This document shows, piece after piece, positions 17,027 through 26,246 of a stretch of DNA of 64,000 nucleotides. The notes beneath the pieces were generated by a model that saw only the letters and a list, made by a program, of their open reading frames with translations, was not told where the DNA came from and did not search any database. A program made the translations under genes and the position numbers. How positions within the stretch are numbered: position 1 is the stretch's first letter; every line of letters begins with the position of its first letter. The DNA lies in assembly GCA_022827055.1 (NCBI GenBank), contig JAJDTR010000153.1, positions 1-64,000 on the forward strand, read 5' to 3'. Source of the DNA: Candidatus Poribacteria bacterium. Its GTDB lineage: Bacteria > Poribacteria > WGA-4E > JAJDTR01.

Positions 17027-17725
17027 ATGTCGGAAAAACGAGCCGAATACTCAATCAGTGCACAAATTCTAAGTGAATATCTTGGCTCGTTATTTCTGGT
17101 GATGGCTGCCATTTCACCGATTATACTTTTTAATCGGGTTTTGAACTCCGGGATTGGTCTTGCGGTATTGGCGGATGCCCTTGGTGTAGGTACCATCCTG
17201 TTTGCCCTCATTGAGACGTTTGGGCCTGTGAGCGGTGCACATTTCAACCCGGCAGTGACCTTAGCCACGGTGATCTGCGGTACGATGAGTTTGAAACGAG
17301 CGGCTCTTTACATTGTCGCGCAAATTGCAGGCGGCTTGACAGGAACGATTTTTTCGCATTTGATGTTCTATCATGAAATGCCACGTTTCGTTGCTATCTC
17401 TGAGGTCACCCGCCTAGGCGGAAGTTATTTATCGGAGATTATTTGCACGTTTGTTCTCATTCTCACGATTCTTTTGCTGGTTCAACGTCGTTCAAATAAG
17501 ATATCAATAGTTGTGGGATTACTGGTCGGAGGCCAGTTAATTGCCACGTCAAGCACAATGTTTGCTAACCCGCAGGTCACGCTTGCGCGAATGCTCACGT
17601 ACTCGGCGGCTGGCGTAAAACCAACAGACGGACTGGTTTTCATCGTGATGCAGGTTATCGGCACGGTTCTCGCTGTTCTTGTCTTCAGAACAGTGTTCCG
17701 AACACGATTTTTGATAAATCCGTGA
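17027..17725 (+). CDS. MIP/aquaporin-family channel with altered second NPA motif
   Basis: 232 residues and about six membrane helices. The first pore motif is standard (GAHFNPAVTLA, NPA at 74-76). The second reads FANPQVTLARML: NPQ at 181-183, with the selectivity-filter Arg retained at 188. MIP channels pass water, glycerol or small neutral solutes such as arsenite; a changed NPA alters pore width. I start at ATG 17027 because membrane helix 1 follows directly; the longer in-frame version would add sequence from a repeat. It lies just before pstS on the same strand. MIP channels next to phosphate genes are sometimes involved in arsenic handling, but no ars gene is seen here. Confidence 0.85.
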   Translation: MSEKRAEYSISAQILSEYLGSLFLVMAAISPIILFNRVLNSGIGLAVLADALGVGTILFALIETFGPVSGAHFNPAVTLATVICGTMSLKRAALYIVAQIAGGLTGTIFSHLMFYHEMPRFVAISEVTRLGGSYLSEIICTFVLILTILLLVQRRSNKISIVVGLLVGGQLIATSSTMFANPQVTLARMLTYSAAGVKPTDGLVFIVMQVIGTVLAVLVFRTVFRTRFLINP

Positions 17726-17877
17726 TGCTCTTGTGATATACTAAGAGCCATTTTGTGGAAATTGCCGATGCGACTAGCCAAAAAGATTACCATCCGAATA
17801 CATCGAAGATGCAATCTTCAATAAAGGCGAATGATGTGTGGCATTCCATTCAACACTTAATTCATAAGGAGTTTATA

Positions 17878-18885
17878 ATGCTTTACCGATTCACCTTAAC
17901 GACACTAGTTGTTCTCTTCGTCGGTGCATTTGTTGCTAGTTCAGCATATTCAGCCAAGTTAATCAGGGTAGATGGCTCAAGTACGGTTTATCCAATTACG
18001 GAAGCGGTAGCCGAGGAGTTCCAAAAGGAGAACCGCAAGTTAAGAGTCACGGTAGGAATCTCCGGCACTGGCGGCGGATTTAAGAAATTTGGTCGCGCCG
18101 AAACCGATATTTCCGATGCCTCGCGCCCAATTAAGCCGAGCGAAGTCGAATTGTGCGCGAAAAACGGTATCGAATATATTGAGTTGCCTGTCGCGTATGA
18201 TGGGTTGGCGGTCATAGTGCACCCGAAAAACGATTGGGTAGATTATTTCAGTGTAGATGAACTCAGAACATTGTGGGAACCCGAGGCACAAGGCAAGATA
18301 ACTCATTGGAATCAAATTCGAGCTGATTGGCCGGACAAGAAGTTTTCGTTGGCAGGTCCCGGGGTTGATTCCGGTACCTATGACTATTTCACGAAAGCAA
18401 TCAACGGGGCGGAAGGTGCAAGCCGTGGAGACTTTGTGGCTAGTGAAGATGACAACGTTCTTGTTCAAGCCGTCTCGAACGACCTGCATGGGCTAGGATT
18501 TTTTGGATTAGCATACTATGAGGAAAATAAAGATTTATTGAAACTCGTACCCATAGATGATGGCAAAGCAGAAAACGGCGACGGACCGATCTTTCCATCG
18601 CTTGAAACGGTCAAGAATTCCACCTACCAACCGCTTTCCCGCCCGGTATTTATCTATGTGAGCAAGAAGTCGGCGGAACGCCCCGAGGTTGAAAAATTTA
18701 TCGAGTTTTACCTCAAACACGCAAATGTCTTAACGAAAGAGGTAGGGTACATTCCACTACCTGATGAGGCATATCAACTCGCCTTGGAACGCTTCCAAAA
18801 ACGCGTGACGGGCTCCGTGTTTGGTGGTAAAGGCGCCAAGACGGGGGTTTCGGTACAGGAACTCCTTGGCGAAGGTTCGGAATAA
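17878..18885 (+). CDS. pstS: Phosphate ABC transporter substrate-binding protein
   Basis: 335 residues from the ATG at 17878, which follows AAGGAG by six bases; a longer in-frame start at 17755 lacks a ribosome site. The signal peptide ends near SSAYSA. Phosphate-binding motifs are clear: [42 protein letters not shown] and [13 protein letters not shown]. PstS captures phosphate in the periplasm for PstCAB. It heads the order pstS-pstC-pstA-pstB-phoU, all on the plus strand. An extended -10 (TGATATACT, 17734-17742) lies upstream, overlapping two direct repeats (CCGTGAT-N4-TTGTGAT), but the three-half-site Pho box seen elsewhere is absent. Confidence 0.95.
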   Translation: MLYRFTLTTLVVLFVGAFVASSAYSAKLIRVDGSSTVYPITEAVAEEFQKENRKLRVTVGISGTGGGFKKFGRAETDISDASRPIKPSEVELCAKNGIEYIELPVAYDGLAVIVHPKNDWVDYFSVDELRTLWEPEAQGKITHWNQIRADWPDKKFSLAGPGVDSGTYDYFTKAINGAEGASRGDFVASEDDNVLVQAVSNDLHGLGFFGLAYYEENKDLLKLVPIDDGKAENGDGPIFPSLETVKNSTYQPLSRPVFIYVSKKSAERPEVEKFIEFYLKHANVLTKEVGYIPLPDEAYQLALERFQKRVTGSVFGGKGAKTGVSVQELLGEGSE

Positions 18886-18951
18886 CTTCGATGTAACGCG
18901 ACTCACATTCAAGCTCAAGACATGCATGCTCTACTTCCAAGGATCCCTAAA

Positions 18952-19845
18952 ATGAGTCATCCAAGAAAATCCAGGACAGGAGAAAAGTTCATTGAAACCG
19001 CCCTCTTAGCCTGCGGAATGCTTTCAATTTTGACCACCGTGGGCATCATCGGGGTGCTCTTGTTTGAGACAATCGGATTCTTTAAGGAGGTTTCCATCAT
19101 TGAGTTTTTCACGGACACTCAGTGGACACCGCTTTTCGTGAAGAAGCACTTTGGCGTACTCCCGCTTGTAGCTGGGACAGCACTCACGTCTGCAATCGCT
19201 ATTTTGGTCGCCGGTCCCTTGGGAATACTGACCGCTATCTTTTTAAGCGAATATGCTCCTGTCCGACTTCGTCAGATCTTAAAACCGATACTAGAGATTT
19301 TGGCCGGTGTCCCGACAATTGTCTACGGCTATTTTGCACTTTTATTCGTGACGCCACTGCTACAAAAACTGATTCCCGGTCTTGGCGGATTCAACGCCCT
19401 TTCTCCAGGAATCGTGATGGGAATCATGATTATACCGCTAGTTTCGTCATTAAGCGAAGACGCTATGTATGCCGTCCCTCGCGGTTTACGTGAAGCCGCG
19501 TATGCGCTTGGGTCTTCACGTCTGCAGACGGCATGGCAGGTCGTCGTACCGGCGGCGTTCTCGGGAATTACTGCATCTTTTGTTATTGCGATCTCGCGTG
19601 CGATTGGTGAAACGATGCTCGTTGCAATCGCGGCAGGGCAGATGCCAAACCTAACTTTCAACCCGTTGGTTCCAATTGAGACGATGACGACTTACATTGT
19701 TCAGATCAGCTTGGGAGATACACCGACCGGAACATTAGAATTCCGAACAATTTTTGCAGTCGGGATGGTACTATTTCTATCAACCTTTGCACTTAACCTT
19801 ATCGGCGACTTTATGCGCCAAAGATTCCGGGAGCAGTACGAATGA
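18952..19845 (+). CDS. pstC: Phosphate ABC transporter permease PstC
   Basis: 297 residues from ATG 18952 (AAGGA nine bases upstream); an in-frame ATG lies ten codons earlier without a site. Six membrane helices are expected. The first follows the basic N terminus ([20 protein letters not shown]). The ABC-contact (EAA) loop is visible as [20 protein letters not shown], and the [14 protein letters not shown] segment is typical of PstC. With PstA it forms the inner-membrane channel for phosphate. The stop overlaps the pstA start as ATGA, showing coupled translation. Confidence 0.95.
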   Translation: MSHPRKSRTGEKFIETALLACGMLSILTTVGIIGVLLFETIGFFKEVSIIEFFTDTQWTPLFVKKHFGVLPLVAGTALTSAIAILVAGPLGILTAIFLSEYAPVRLRQILKPILEILAGVPTIVYGYFALLFVTPLLQKLIPGLGGFNALSPGIVMGIMIIPLVSSLSEDAMYAVPRGLREAAYALGSSRLQTAWQVVVPAAFSGITASFVIAISRAIGETMLVAIAAGQMPNLTFNPLVPIETMTTYIVQISLGDTPTGTLEFRTIFAVGMVLFLSTFALNLIGDFMRQRFREQYE

Positions 19846-20720
19846 TTTCGACAGCACATACTCGAAAACTGCTTAGGCGACAAAAATTAGGCGACGGTCT
19901 CTTCCAGGTTGTCGCGGTAGTTGGAGTTGTGATCGCACTGGCTACACTAGGAGCACTCATTGCTGATGCACTCGTTGATGGGGTGCCGCGGATTGACTGG
20001 AAATTCCTGACAAGCTTTCCCTCCCGTAAGCCGGCGGAAGCTGGTATCTTTTCCGCTCTCGTAGGTAGCGTATACTTGATTACCTTGACTGCAGTGGTCG
20101 CCGTACCGATAGGCATTGCGGCTGCAGTATACCTTGAAGAATATACCAATCAGTCGAGCCGGTTGAGCCGCATCATTGAGGTGAACGTAGCGAATCTCGC
20201 GGGCGTTCCGTCGATAATTTACGGGCTTTTGGGACTGGAACTGTTCGTTCGTGCAATGCGTTTGGAAAGAAGCCTTTTAGCGGGGGCGTTGACATTGGCT
20301 CTACTCGTACTCCCAATCGTTATTATCGCTTCTCGGGAGGCAATCCGAGCGGTTCCAAGCACGATCCGGGAGGCTGCCTATGCACTCGGCGCCACACAGT
20401 GGCAGACGACAAAGGACCATGTATTACCATTGGCGTTTCCCGGCATTCTAACCGGCATAATACTGGCAGTTTCTCGTGCCATCGGGGAAACCGCGCCATT
20501 AATCACGATTGGTGCATTGACCTACGTTGCATTCGTACCCGATGGAGTACTATCTCCGTTTACTGCATTGCCTATTCAGATTTTTAATTGGGTGTCTCGT
20601 CCGCAACATGGGTTTCACATCAACGCGGCTGCCGGCATTGTTGTTCTTTTGTTGGTAACACTCCTCTTGAACGCACTCGCAATTTTCTTGCGTAACCGCT
20701 ACCAAAAACAGTATCAATGA
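19842..20720 (+). CDS. pstA: Phosphate ABC transporter permease PstA
   Basis: 292 residues. It carries the PstA-typical [19 protein letters not shown] and the ATPase-contact loop [20 protein letters not shown], followed by [11 protein letters not shown]. It pairs with PstC in the inner membrane. It overlaps pstC by four bases and ends seven bases before pstB. No unusual substitutions were noticed. Confidence 0.95.
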   Translation: MISTAHTRKLLRRQKLGDGLFQVVAVVGVVIALATLGALIADALVDGVPRIDWKFLTSFPSRKPAEAGIFSALVGSVYLITLTAVVAVPIGIAAAVYLEEYTNQSSRLSRIIEVNVANLAGVPSIIYGLLGLELFVRAMRLERSLLAGALTLALLVLPIVIIASREAIRAVPSTIREAAYALGATQWQTTKDHVLPLAFPGILTGIILAVSRAIGETAPLITIGALTYVAFVPDGVLSPFTALPIQIFNWVSRPQHGFHINAAAGIVVLLLVTLLLNALAIFLRNRYQKQYQ

Positions 20721-20727
20721 GGTCAGT

Positions 20728-21507
20728 ATGAAGCAGCAGGCAAAAAGTAAATTCGATTTAGTTCTAAGTGTTCATGATCTCAACGCTTGGTACGGTGAGG
20801 CGCAGGTTCTAAGTAACATATCGTTTGATGTTGAACGGAACAGAGTAACCGCTTTGATTGGCCCCTCCGGTTGTGGCAAAAGTACACTAATCCGCTGTTT
20901 CAACCGTATGAACGATTTTATCCCCTCCTTCAGATTAACAGGAAAGATTCTCTTGGAAGAGGAAGACCTCTACTCTACTGCTATTGATCCGGTCGAGGTG
21001 CGTTTACGGCTAGGCATGGTTTTCCAAAAGCAGAACCCGTTTCCTAAATCAATATACGACAACATCGCATATGGTCCGAGGATTGCGGGTATTCGTAACC
21101 GAGATCAACTTGACGCCATTGTTGAGGACAGTCTTCAGAAAGCCGCACTGTGGGACGAGGTCAAGGACAAGTTGAGAGATAACGCTTATGCTCTTTCGGG
21201 CGGACAGCAGCAGAGGCTGTGTATAGCAAGAACATTGGCGATCGAACCTGAAGTACTCCTACTTGACGAACCGTGTTCGGCACTCGATCCAATCGCTACT
21301 GCAAAGATTGAAGAATTGATCCTGGAATTAAAGGATAGTTACACTGTTCTGATTGTGACGCACAACATGCAACAAGCCGCGCGCGTTTCGCACTATACCG
21401 CGTTTCTCTACCTTGGGGAATTGATTGAGTTTGGACTAACCGATAAGATTTTCACAAACCCCGGCGACCATCGTACCGAAGCCTATGTGACCGGGAAATT
21501 TGGTTAG
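20728..21507 (+). CDS. pstB: Phosphate ABC transporter ATP-binding protein
   Basis: 259 residues, full length. Walker [12 protein letters not shown]-loop [20 protein letters not shown] (the FPxSIYxN pattern is PstB-specific), signature [16 protein letters not shown], Walker [21 protein letters not shown], and the H-loop [12 protein letters not shown]. It powers phosphate import. The gene ends 87 bp before phoU, a slightly larger gap than the others in the operon. Confidence 0.97.
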   Translation: MKQQAKSKFDLVLSVHDLNAWYGEAQVLSNISFDVERNRVTALIGPSGCGKSTLIRCFNRMNDFIPSFRLTGKILLEEEDLYSTAIDPVEVRLRLGMVFQKQNPFPKSIYDNIAYGPRIAGIRNRDQLDAIVEDSLQKAALWDEVKDKLRDNAYALSGGQQQRLCIARTLAIEPEVLLLDEPCSALDPIATAKIEELILELKDSYTVLIVTHNMQQAARVSHYTAFLYLGELIEFGLTDKIFTNPGDHRTEAYVTGKFG

Positions 21508-21594
21508 CGGATTGGTTGGCCTTTTGGGCTTGGCAATGTGGGTGAAACACCCAACAGATTACAACACCCGGATCCTATGGGGAAGGGGGCATAA

Positions 21595-22245
21595 ATGCGA
21601 CGTCATTTCGAGGTAGAACTAAAAGAGATTCAACAGGAATTACTAAGAATGGGAGGGATGGCGGAAAGCATGCTGCATGATGCCGTTGATTCCGTGTTAA
21701 ACCGAGATGGCGAGTTGGCGTTGGCCGTGATTCAGAGTGATGATCAAGTCAACACTCTTGAGAATGAGATTGAGGAATCTTGTATCCGATTCATAGCGCG
21801 CCATCAGCCTGCGGCATCGGATCTGCGACTCTTAAGCATGGTGTTCAAGATTAATCATGATGTCGAGCGGATGGCCGACAAAGCGGTTAATGTCGCTCAA
21901 CGCAGTCTTGAGTTACTTGAATATCCGCCCGTTAAACCTTTTATCGACTTGCCTCGAGTTGCGACTATTGTTCGTGAAATGGCAAAAGATGCTCTCGACG
22001 CTTTCGTAAATCGAGATGCAGTCTTAGCTGAGGCAGTGCGAGAACGGGACGATCAAGTGGATGAAATCTATAAACATACTGTCCAAGAACTTTTGCTTCG
22101 CCTTTCCGAAGATTCGGCACTAGTGCGTCCAGGCATCAGTATTTTATTGCTCTTTCGTCACCTAGAACGAATCGGTGATTTGGCGGCTAACATCAGCGAA
22201 GAAGTTTATTACTTGGTGAAAGGCGATGTCCTTCGGCACACGTAA
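21595..22245 (+). CDS. phoU: Phosphate transport regulator PhoU
   Basis: 216 residues with the usual PhoU double three-helix bundle. The metal-binding repeats appear as DQVNTLENEIEESCIRFIAR ... HDVERMADKAVNVAQ in the first half and DQVDEIYKHTVQE ... HLERIGDLAANISEE in the second. PhoU links the Pst transporter to the PhoR kinase so that the Pho response is off when phosphate is plentiful. GGGGG sits before the ATG. It is the last gene of the pst operon and converges on a PhoB-type regulator. Confidence 0.95.
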   Translation: MRRHFEVELKEIQQELLRMGGMAESMLHDAVDSVLNRDGELALAVIQSDDQVNTLENEIEESCIRFIARHQPAASDLRLLSMVFKINHDVERMADKAVNVAQRSLELLEYPPVKPFIDLPRVATIVREMAKDALDAFVNRDAVLAEAVRERDDQVDEIYKHTVQELLLRLSEDSALVRPGISILLLFRHLERIGDLAANISEEVYYLVKGDVLRHT

Positions 22246-22341
22246 ACGACCGATTGATGCGTTCCTCCCCAATTTGCCTTGTGCACAGGTAGGACTAGAT
22301 AACTTCAGCAATTAAGAAAAGTGTTTCCAATTCTGACGCTT

Positions 22342-23025
22342 CTACCCCATGAACCTGTATCCCACCCCATGAACTGTTTCGATATGCTCCCCCAAGTGTC
22401 CTAACTTTCGGCGCAGGCGGCTGACATGCGTATCCACGGTGCGGTCAACTCCATAATATTCCTGTCCCCAAATCACATCCATCAGTACACTTCTCGTGAA
22501 CACTCTGCCAGGCGCTTGTGCAAACAGTGTCAGCATTTTAAACTCCGTGGCTGTAAGATCTATTTCACCTTCTGAACTATGCACCAAATGTTTGTCCAGA
22601 TTTAATGTCAAACCGTGCACCCTTATCTGTTTTGAGGATTCATCGGTTCGGGAGGCGATACGTCGCAACACTGCACGCACCCGCAACACGACTTCTCGCG
22701 GGCTAAACGGCTTAGCGATGTAATCGTCGGCTCCCAACTCAAGCCCGACAATGCGATCTATCTCCTCGCCTTTTGCCGTCAACATGATTACCGGAATCGC
22801 CGCCGTTCGTTGATCGCGCTTGAGCAAACGGCACACCTCAAGCCCATCTATTTCCGGAAGCAATAAATCCAAGATAATGAGGTTGGGCATTTCCGCTGCC
22901 GCGTGTTTAAGCGCAGCCGCGCCATCAAAGACTGCGTGCACGTCAAAACCCGCTTGTTCCAAGTTATACGTTAACAGTTCTATAATGTTACGATCATCTT
23001 CTACGATAAGAATCTTGGAAGGCAT
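22342..23025 (-). CDS. phoB: PhoB-type response regulator (copy 1)
   Basis: 227 residues. Receiver domain with phospho-acceptor Asp53 in LIILDLLLPE, acidic pocket VEDD, Thr in MLTAKG, and Lys in YIAKPFSPRE. The C-terminal OmpR-type winged helix has LDLNLDKH-like and ATEFKMLTLFAQAPGRVFTR segments and the recognition helix DRTVDTHVSRLRRKLG. By eye it is roughly 60 % identical to the regulator at 31860-32546, with an identical recognition-helix segment, so the two probably bind the same sites. No kinase gene is adjacent; it converges with phoU. No three-half-site Pho box was seen upstream. Confidence 0.9.
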   Translation of the reverse strand: MPSKILIVEDDRNIIELLTYNLEQAGFDVHAVFDGAAALKHAAAEMPNLIILDLLLPEIDGLEVCRLLKRDQRTAAIPVIMLTAKGEEIDRIVGLELGADDYIAKPFSPREVVLRVRAVLRRIASRTDESSKQIRVHGLTLNLDKHLVHSSEGEIDLTATEFKMLTLFAQAPGRVFTRSVLMDVIWGQEYYGVDRTVDTHVSRLRRKLGHLGEHIETVHGVGYRFMG

Positions 23026-23318
23026 AAATTTTTCACGCTATGATTTCATACCACGCCGCACCCAAGAATGCCCGATGTATCGCTATTGATTCAGTAAGCG
23101 CGCCGATAAACCGTTAGCAATCGCATAGAAAATACATGCGGACCACGAACTGAGGTTAGAATAGACGGTGTGCGAGCCAACAACCCAGCGAGTCGTGTCG
23201 ACTCAAGTATGACGGGATTTTGATACCGAAAGCGCTACATAACTTGGTCGGGGATTCACGCGCTCCCACCCTCTTATTATCGCAATGTTATTTACAGCAT
23301 GTCAACCCCCATTTTGCG

Positions 23319-23347
23319 TTGACACCTTTCCGTACGCTTGCTAGAAT
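23319..23347 (+). promoter_or_regulatory. Near-consensus sigma-70 promoter without an obvious gene
   Basis: Perfect TTGACA (23319-23324), 17-bp spacer, TAGAAT (23342-23347). This is the best-looking sigma-70 promoter seen in the window, yet the next gene starts 390 bp downstream. Confidence 0.65.
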
Positions 23348-23353
23348 GCTGAA

Positions 23354-23554
23354 ACATTAGAATCCTTATTGGTCAGTTTTTGGCAATGAACTGTGCTCTG
23401 TGTTCTAATACGACGATGTTGTTACGCCTACATTTTTAAGGAATCGTAACTGTTTAGTCCCTTGATTTCTGGAGTCGAGCACTGTGAATCTAGACTGCTT
23501 TTTTTCCTTTTTCTAGGCGGATCTCGTGTGGATGCTCATTTTTCGGTTTGTAGT
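23354..23554 (+). other. Candidate transcribed leader or small RNA
   Basis: This is the sequence expected to be transcribed from the promoter at 23319-23347. It has no coding frame of note. A small hairpin (CAGTT...AACTG) occurs near its start, and a T-rich run (TTTTTTTCCTTTTT, 23499-23512) with only a weak preceding stem lies about 150 nt in. It could be a small RNA of about 150 nt or a long 5' leader of the nucleotidyltransferase gene. Evidence is thin. Confidence 0.25.
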
Positions 23555-23640
23555 AGGATCAAGCGAGTGGATAGCGAGCGATCAACTGACTGATTAAGGA
23601 AGGATCAACTGAACGAATAGTGAAGGCGATAGTAGATCCT
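23555..23640 (-). repeat. Two adjacent units of the interspersed repeat, reverse orientation
   Basis: AGGATCAAGCGAGTGGATAG and, about 45 bp on, AGGATCAACTGAACGAATAG followed by TGAAGGCGATAG. Both are reverse complements of the CTATCGC...CTATCCG...TTGATC unit found at 47942 and 52118. The units occupy the spacer before the nucleotidyltransferase gene. Confidence 0.6.
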
Positions 23641-23736
23641 GATAGAGTTCCCATAGAAATCTCATTCATTGCCCGTCCTACGGCTCTGGGGGTTTAACTG
23701 ACCACTAGCCACTAAGCACTTACAAGGAATCTATGC

Positions 23737-24498
23737 GTGAATCTCGTTCAGGAACTGCAACTGACAGATGAATACCGAGACCTCAGCGCCATAATCGACC
23801 GGCTCGATCCCGATGGCAACCCGGAAGTCGCACTCGTGCATCGAGCCTCCAGGCACATACAAAGCCAAGGCCAACGGCTAGGTATATTCTCAGGATCCTT
23901 CAATCCTCTTACCGTCGCGCACGTAAAAATGATAGAGGAATCTCAAAAACAATTCAATCTTGAAGAGATTCTCCTGTGTTTGGCCAAATCAAACGTGGAT
24001 AAACGTGTGTTCGGATTTTCTCTAGCAGATCGGCTCTTCATGCTCAAGAGATATGCGTTGCAGCAAGTCGGCTTCTCGGTAGCGGCTTGTAGTCATGGAC
24101 GCTTCGTCGATAAGATTAAAGCCATTAAATCGATATATCCACCGCGAACTTCGTGCGTTTTCATAACCGGTTTTGATACTTTGATTCGACTTTTTGATTC
24201 CAAATATTACACCAACATGCACGCCGAACTAAAACCTCTTTTTGATCAATGTAGTTTCATCACGGCCAACCGCAAAGAATACAACGCAGATGCGATTCGA
24301 AAATTCCTTTCGAAACCGGAACTTAGGCGTTACGCGTGCAATGTCAAAGTAATCGAATTGTCCAACGCTTATGCCGATGTTTCCTCAACTGCTATCCGCG
24401 CGCACCTCCAGCGTGGTGCTTCAATCAATAGTTTGGTGCCGGAGATAATCTACGACTTGATTGAAACGGCAACGGTAAGCGCTCCCGACGAAATCTGA
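23737..24498 (+). CDS. NadD-like nucleotidyltransferase
   Basis: 253 residues with a GTG start. The nucleotidyltransferase fold shows GIFSGSFNPLTVAHVKMI (the GxFxPxxxGH-type motif with NPLTVAH), and at the other end DVSSTAIRAHLQRGASINSL, the ISSTxIR motif that binds ATP. These enzymes attach an AMP or CMP to a small phosphate-bearing substrate, as in NAD synthesis by NadD. The N-terminal extension of about 45 residues and the long spacing between motifs differ from standard NadD (about 200 residues), so the substrate is uncertain. It is followed 24 bp later by a VOC protein on the same strand. Confidence 0.75.
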   Translation: MNLVQELQLTDEYRDLSAIIDRLDPDGNPEVALVHRASRHIQSQGQRLGIFSGSFNPLTVAHVKMIEESQKQFNLEEILLCLAKSNVDKRVFGFSLADRLFMLKRYALQQVGFSVAACSHGRFVDKIKAIKSIYPPRTSCVFITGFDTLIRLFDSKYYTNMHAELKPLFDQCSFITANRKEYNADAIRKFLSKPELRRYACNVKVIELSNAYADVSSTAIRAHLQRGASINSLVPEIIYDLIETATVSAPDEI

Positions 24499-24522
24499 CG
24501 CTGAATCGCAACTAGGTGTGCA

Positions 24523-24957
24523 ATGATTAAAGACGTCCACCATTTCAGCCTCACTGTCAGTGACATGGACAGGTCGCTAAACTTCTACACAGAAATTCTA
24601 AACGCTCAGGTGCTCTCCGATGTGGTTATTCAGGAATCTCTCGAACACAGTGTAACGGGTATCTCTGATGCAAGGTTGCGAATTGCCTTTCTGAGTGTAC
24701 ACGATTCCCTAATCGAACTTATTCAGTACTTTTCACCAATCGGAGAACCACTGAGAACACGCACCTGTGACACGGGAAGCGCCCACATCGCTTTTGTTGT
24801 CAATAATGTGGATGCCGCATACCAAAATTTTCGACGCAAAGGTGTGCAATTCAAGTCGGAACCGGTAATCACGGGAACCGATCCTGGCACTATTGTGAAA
24901 TGCGTTTATTTCGTCGACCCTGATGGAATCACACTCGAATTAGTAGAAATCGGCTAG
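24523..24957 (+). CDS. VOC-superfamily protein (glyoxalase/epimerase-like)
   Basis: 144 residues made of two beta-alpha-beta-beta-beta modules. Likely metal ligands: His in VHHFSLTVSDMDRSLNFYTE, Glu in SLIELIQYF, His in GSAHIAFVVNNVDAAY and Glu in GITLELVEIG, the usual H-E-H-E set. Such proteins are lyases, epimerases or ring-cleaving dioxygenases that need a divalent metal. The length and spacing fit methylmalonyl-CoA epimerase or lactoylglutathione-lyase relatives, but nothing nearby fixes the substrate. Confidence 0.85.
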   Translation: MIKDVHHFSLTVSDMDRSLNFYTEILNAQVLSDVVIQESLEHSVTGISDARLRIAFLSVHDSLIELIQYFSPIGEPLRTRTCDTGSAHIAFVVNNVDAAYQNFRRKGVQFKSEPVITGTDPGTIVKCVYFVDPDGITLELVEIG

Positions 24958-25260
24958 AAACTCAACCCGCCCTCTTGTCATGCCCACACGAAGTGTGTAA
25001 CAGCCACCACACTGCCATCCTCGGACACTCAAAAGTGGGGCTGTGAGAATACACGTCCGTAGCAAACTTCAATCGAGATTTTCCTTCCATTCCAGCTATA
25101 TCGTGAATTTTAAAGGTTTGTACGATTTGGCATTCATCTTGCGCAAGCCAATAATTGAAACGCGCCCGTATCTGCTGAAACTTAGTTTATAATTCATCGT
25201 ATATCTTTTCACGATGTAGTTACACCGCCAAGATTTCAGATATTTTATATATTTTAATGT
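24958..25260. other. Intergenic stretch
   Basis: This is the spacer between the VOC gene and a very short membrane-protein gene. AT content rises towards its right end (TTATAATTCATCG at about 25188-25200 and a run of A/T up to 25258), which could hold the promoter of that short gene. No other feature was seen. Confidence 0.35.
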
Positions 25261-25274
25261 AGGAGAATCACCTA

Positions 25275-25427
25275 ATGTTTAATGGAATTGAATTTGTTCT
25301 CGGGGTTGCTTGTTCACTTATGGGTATTGCTGGCGGATATGTATTCTTGACATCAATTTTCGCAGGTCTCCAATTAATGTCGAAGAGTCGGATGAAACAG
25401 AAGGTAGCGAAGACTCTTGATTCCTAG
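25275..25427 (+). CDS. 50-residue single-span membrane protein, OadG-like
   Basis: ATG at 25275 with AGGAG nine bases upstream; TAG at 25425. The product starts MFNGIEFVLGVACSLMG, continues with a hydrophobic span to about residue 35 (GGYVFLTSIFAGLQLM) and ends in a basic tail SKSRMKQKVAKTLDS. The layout and the GxEFxLG...VFLT...LMS pattern recall the gamma subunit of oxaloacetate decarboxylase sodium pumps (OadG), a small membrane anchor. The alpha and beta partners are not in the window, so the match may be coincidental. The strong ribosome site and clean frame make it a likely real gene. Confidence 0.5.
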   Translation: MFNGIEFVLGVACSLMGIAGGYVFLTSIFAGLQLMSKSRMKQKVAKTLDS

Positions 25428-25528
25428 CGTTGGATATTATTTTATCAATTTCGTCGCCTACACCACTCAACAGACATTCCCCAAAATGGAGAGGAGGCAG
25501 ACTGCCGCAACGTAACTATAACTCCTAA

Positions 25529-26206
25529 ATGCAGTACCGCCAACTTCACTCATGGGATGTTTCGCCAGAAGAAGCACGTAACATTCAAAACAGGCTGCGC
25601 CAGTTAGTAATACACACCGACGAATTGGCGGATGTCCAAACGGTTGCGGGCGTTGACATCGGTATCAAAGAAAATCTCGCTAGTGCGTCGGTGGTTGTAT
25701 TAGATTTTCCTGGATTAGAGCCCATTGACGGGGCTATTGTAGAAAGTCCTGTTGGGTTTCCATATATTCCGGGTCTGTTGTCATTCCGCGAAACTCCACC
25801 ACTTCTTAAAGCCTTTGACCAGCTAAAAACAGAGCCGGATCTCCTCATTGCCGATGGTCAAGGGCTTGCTCATCCGAGACGATTCGGACTTGCCTGCCAT
25901 TTGGGCCTGATATTGGACACACCTGCAATCGGCTGTGCAAAATCACGCTTATGCGGCAAACACAAAGAGCCCGATAGTCAGAAGGGTTCCCACGAATATC
26001 TGTGGGACAAAGGCGAGGTGATTGGAGCGGCGGTCCGCACAAGACGTGATACCAGCGTCGTATATGTCTCAACTGGTCATCGCATATCACTGGATTCGGC
26101 TATCGGATTGACGCTGAGATGCTGCAAGATCTTTCGGCTTCCCGAAACCACACGATACGCGCACAAAGCGGCGGCTGGTAGCGTAGCAATACCGAAACGT
26201 AGCTGA
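25529..26206 (+). CDS. nfi: Endonuclease V (deoxyinosine 3' endonuclease)
   Basis: 225 residues, standard length. Catalytic metal ligands sit in VAGVDIGI (Asp43), GLLSFRE (Glu88) and LIADGQGLAHPRRFGLACHLG (Asp109). The wedge motif is FPYIPG, with Tyr79. Endonuclease V cuts the second phosphodiester 3' to deoxyinosine, starting repair of deaminated adenine. A later segment (VGAAVRTR-like, here VIGAAVRTRRD) is also conserved. It is followed 40 bp later by an aminotransferase on the same strand, with no functional link apparent. Confidence 0.95.
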   Translation: MQYRQLHSWDVSPEEARNIQNRLRQLVIHTDELADVQTVAGVDIGIKENLASASVVVLDFPGLEPIDGAIVESPVGFPYIPGLLSFRETPPLLKAFDQLKTEPDLLIADGQGLAHPRRFGLACHLGLILDTPAIGCAKSRLCGKHKEPDSQKGSHEYLWDKGEVIGAAVRTRRDTSVVYVSTGHRISLDSAIGLTLRCCKIFRLPETTRYAHKAAAGSVAIPKRS

Positions 26207-26246
26207 TTAGAGAAACGCCTCAAGCTGCACCACTTGGATACAGACC

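Noticed and set aside
17714-17742. Pho box before pstS (CCGTGAT-N4-TTGTGAT)
   Set aside because: It has the right 11-bp periodicity but not the local half-site sequence, and the extended -10 (TATACT) directly overlaps it instead of lying 10 bp downstream as in the three convincing sites.
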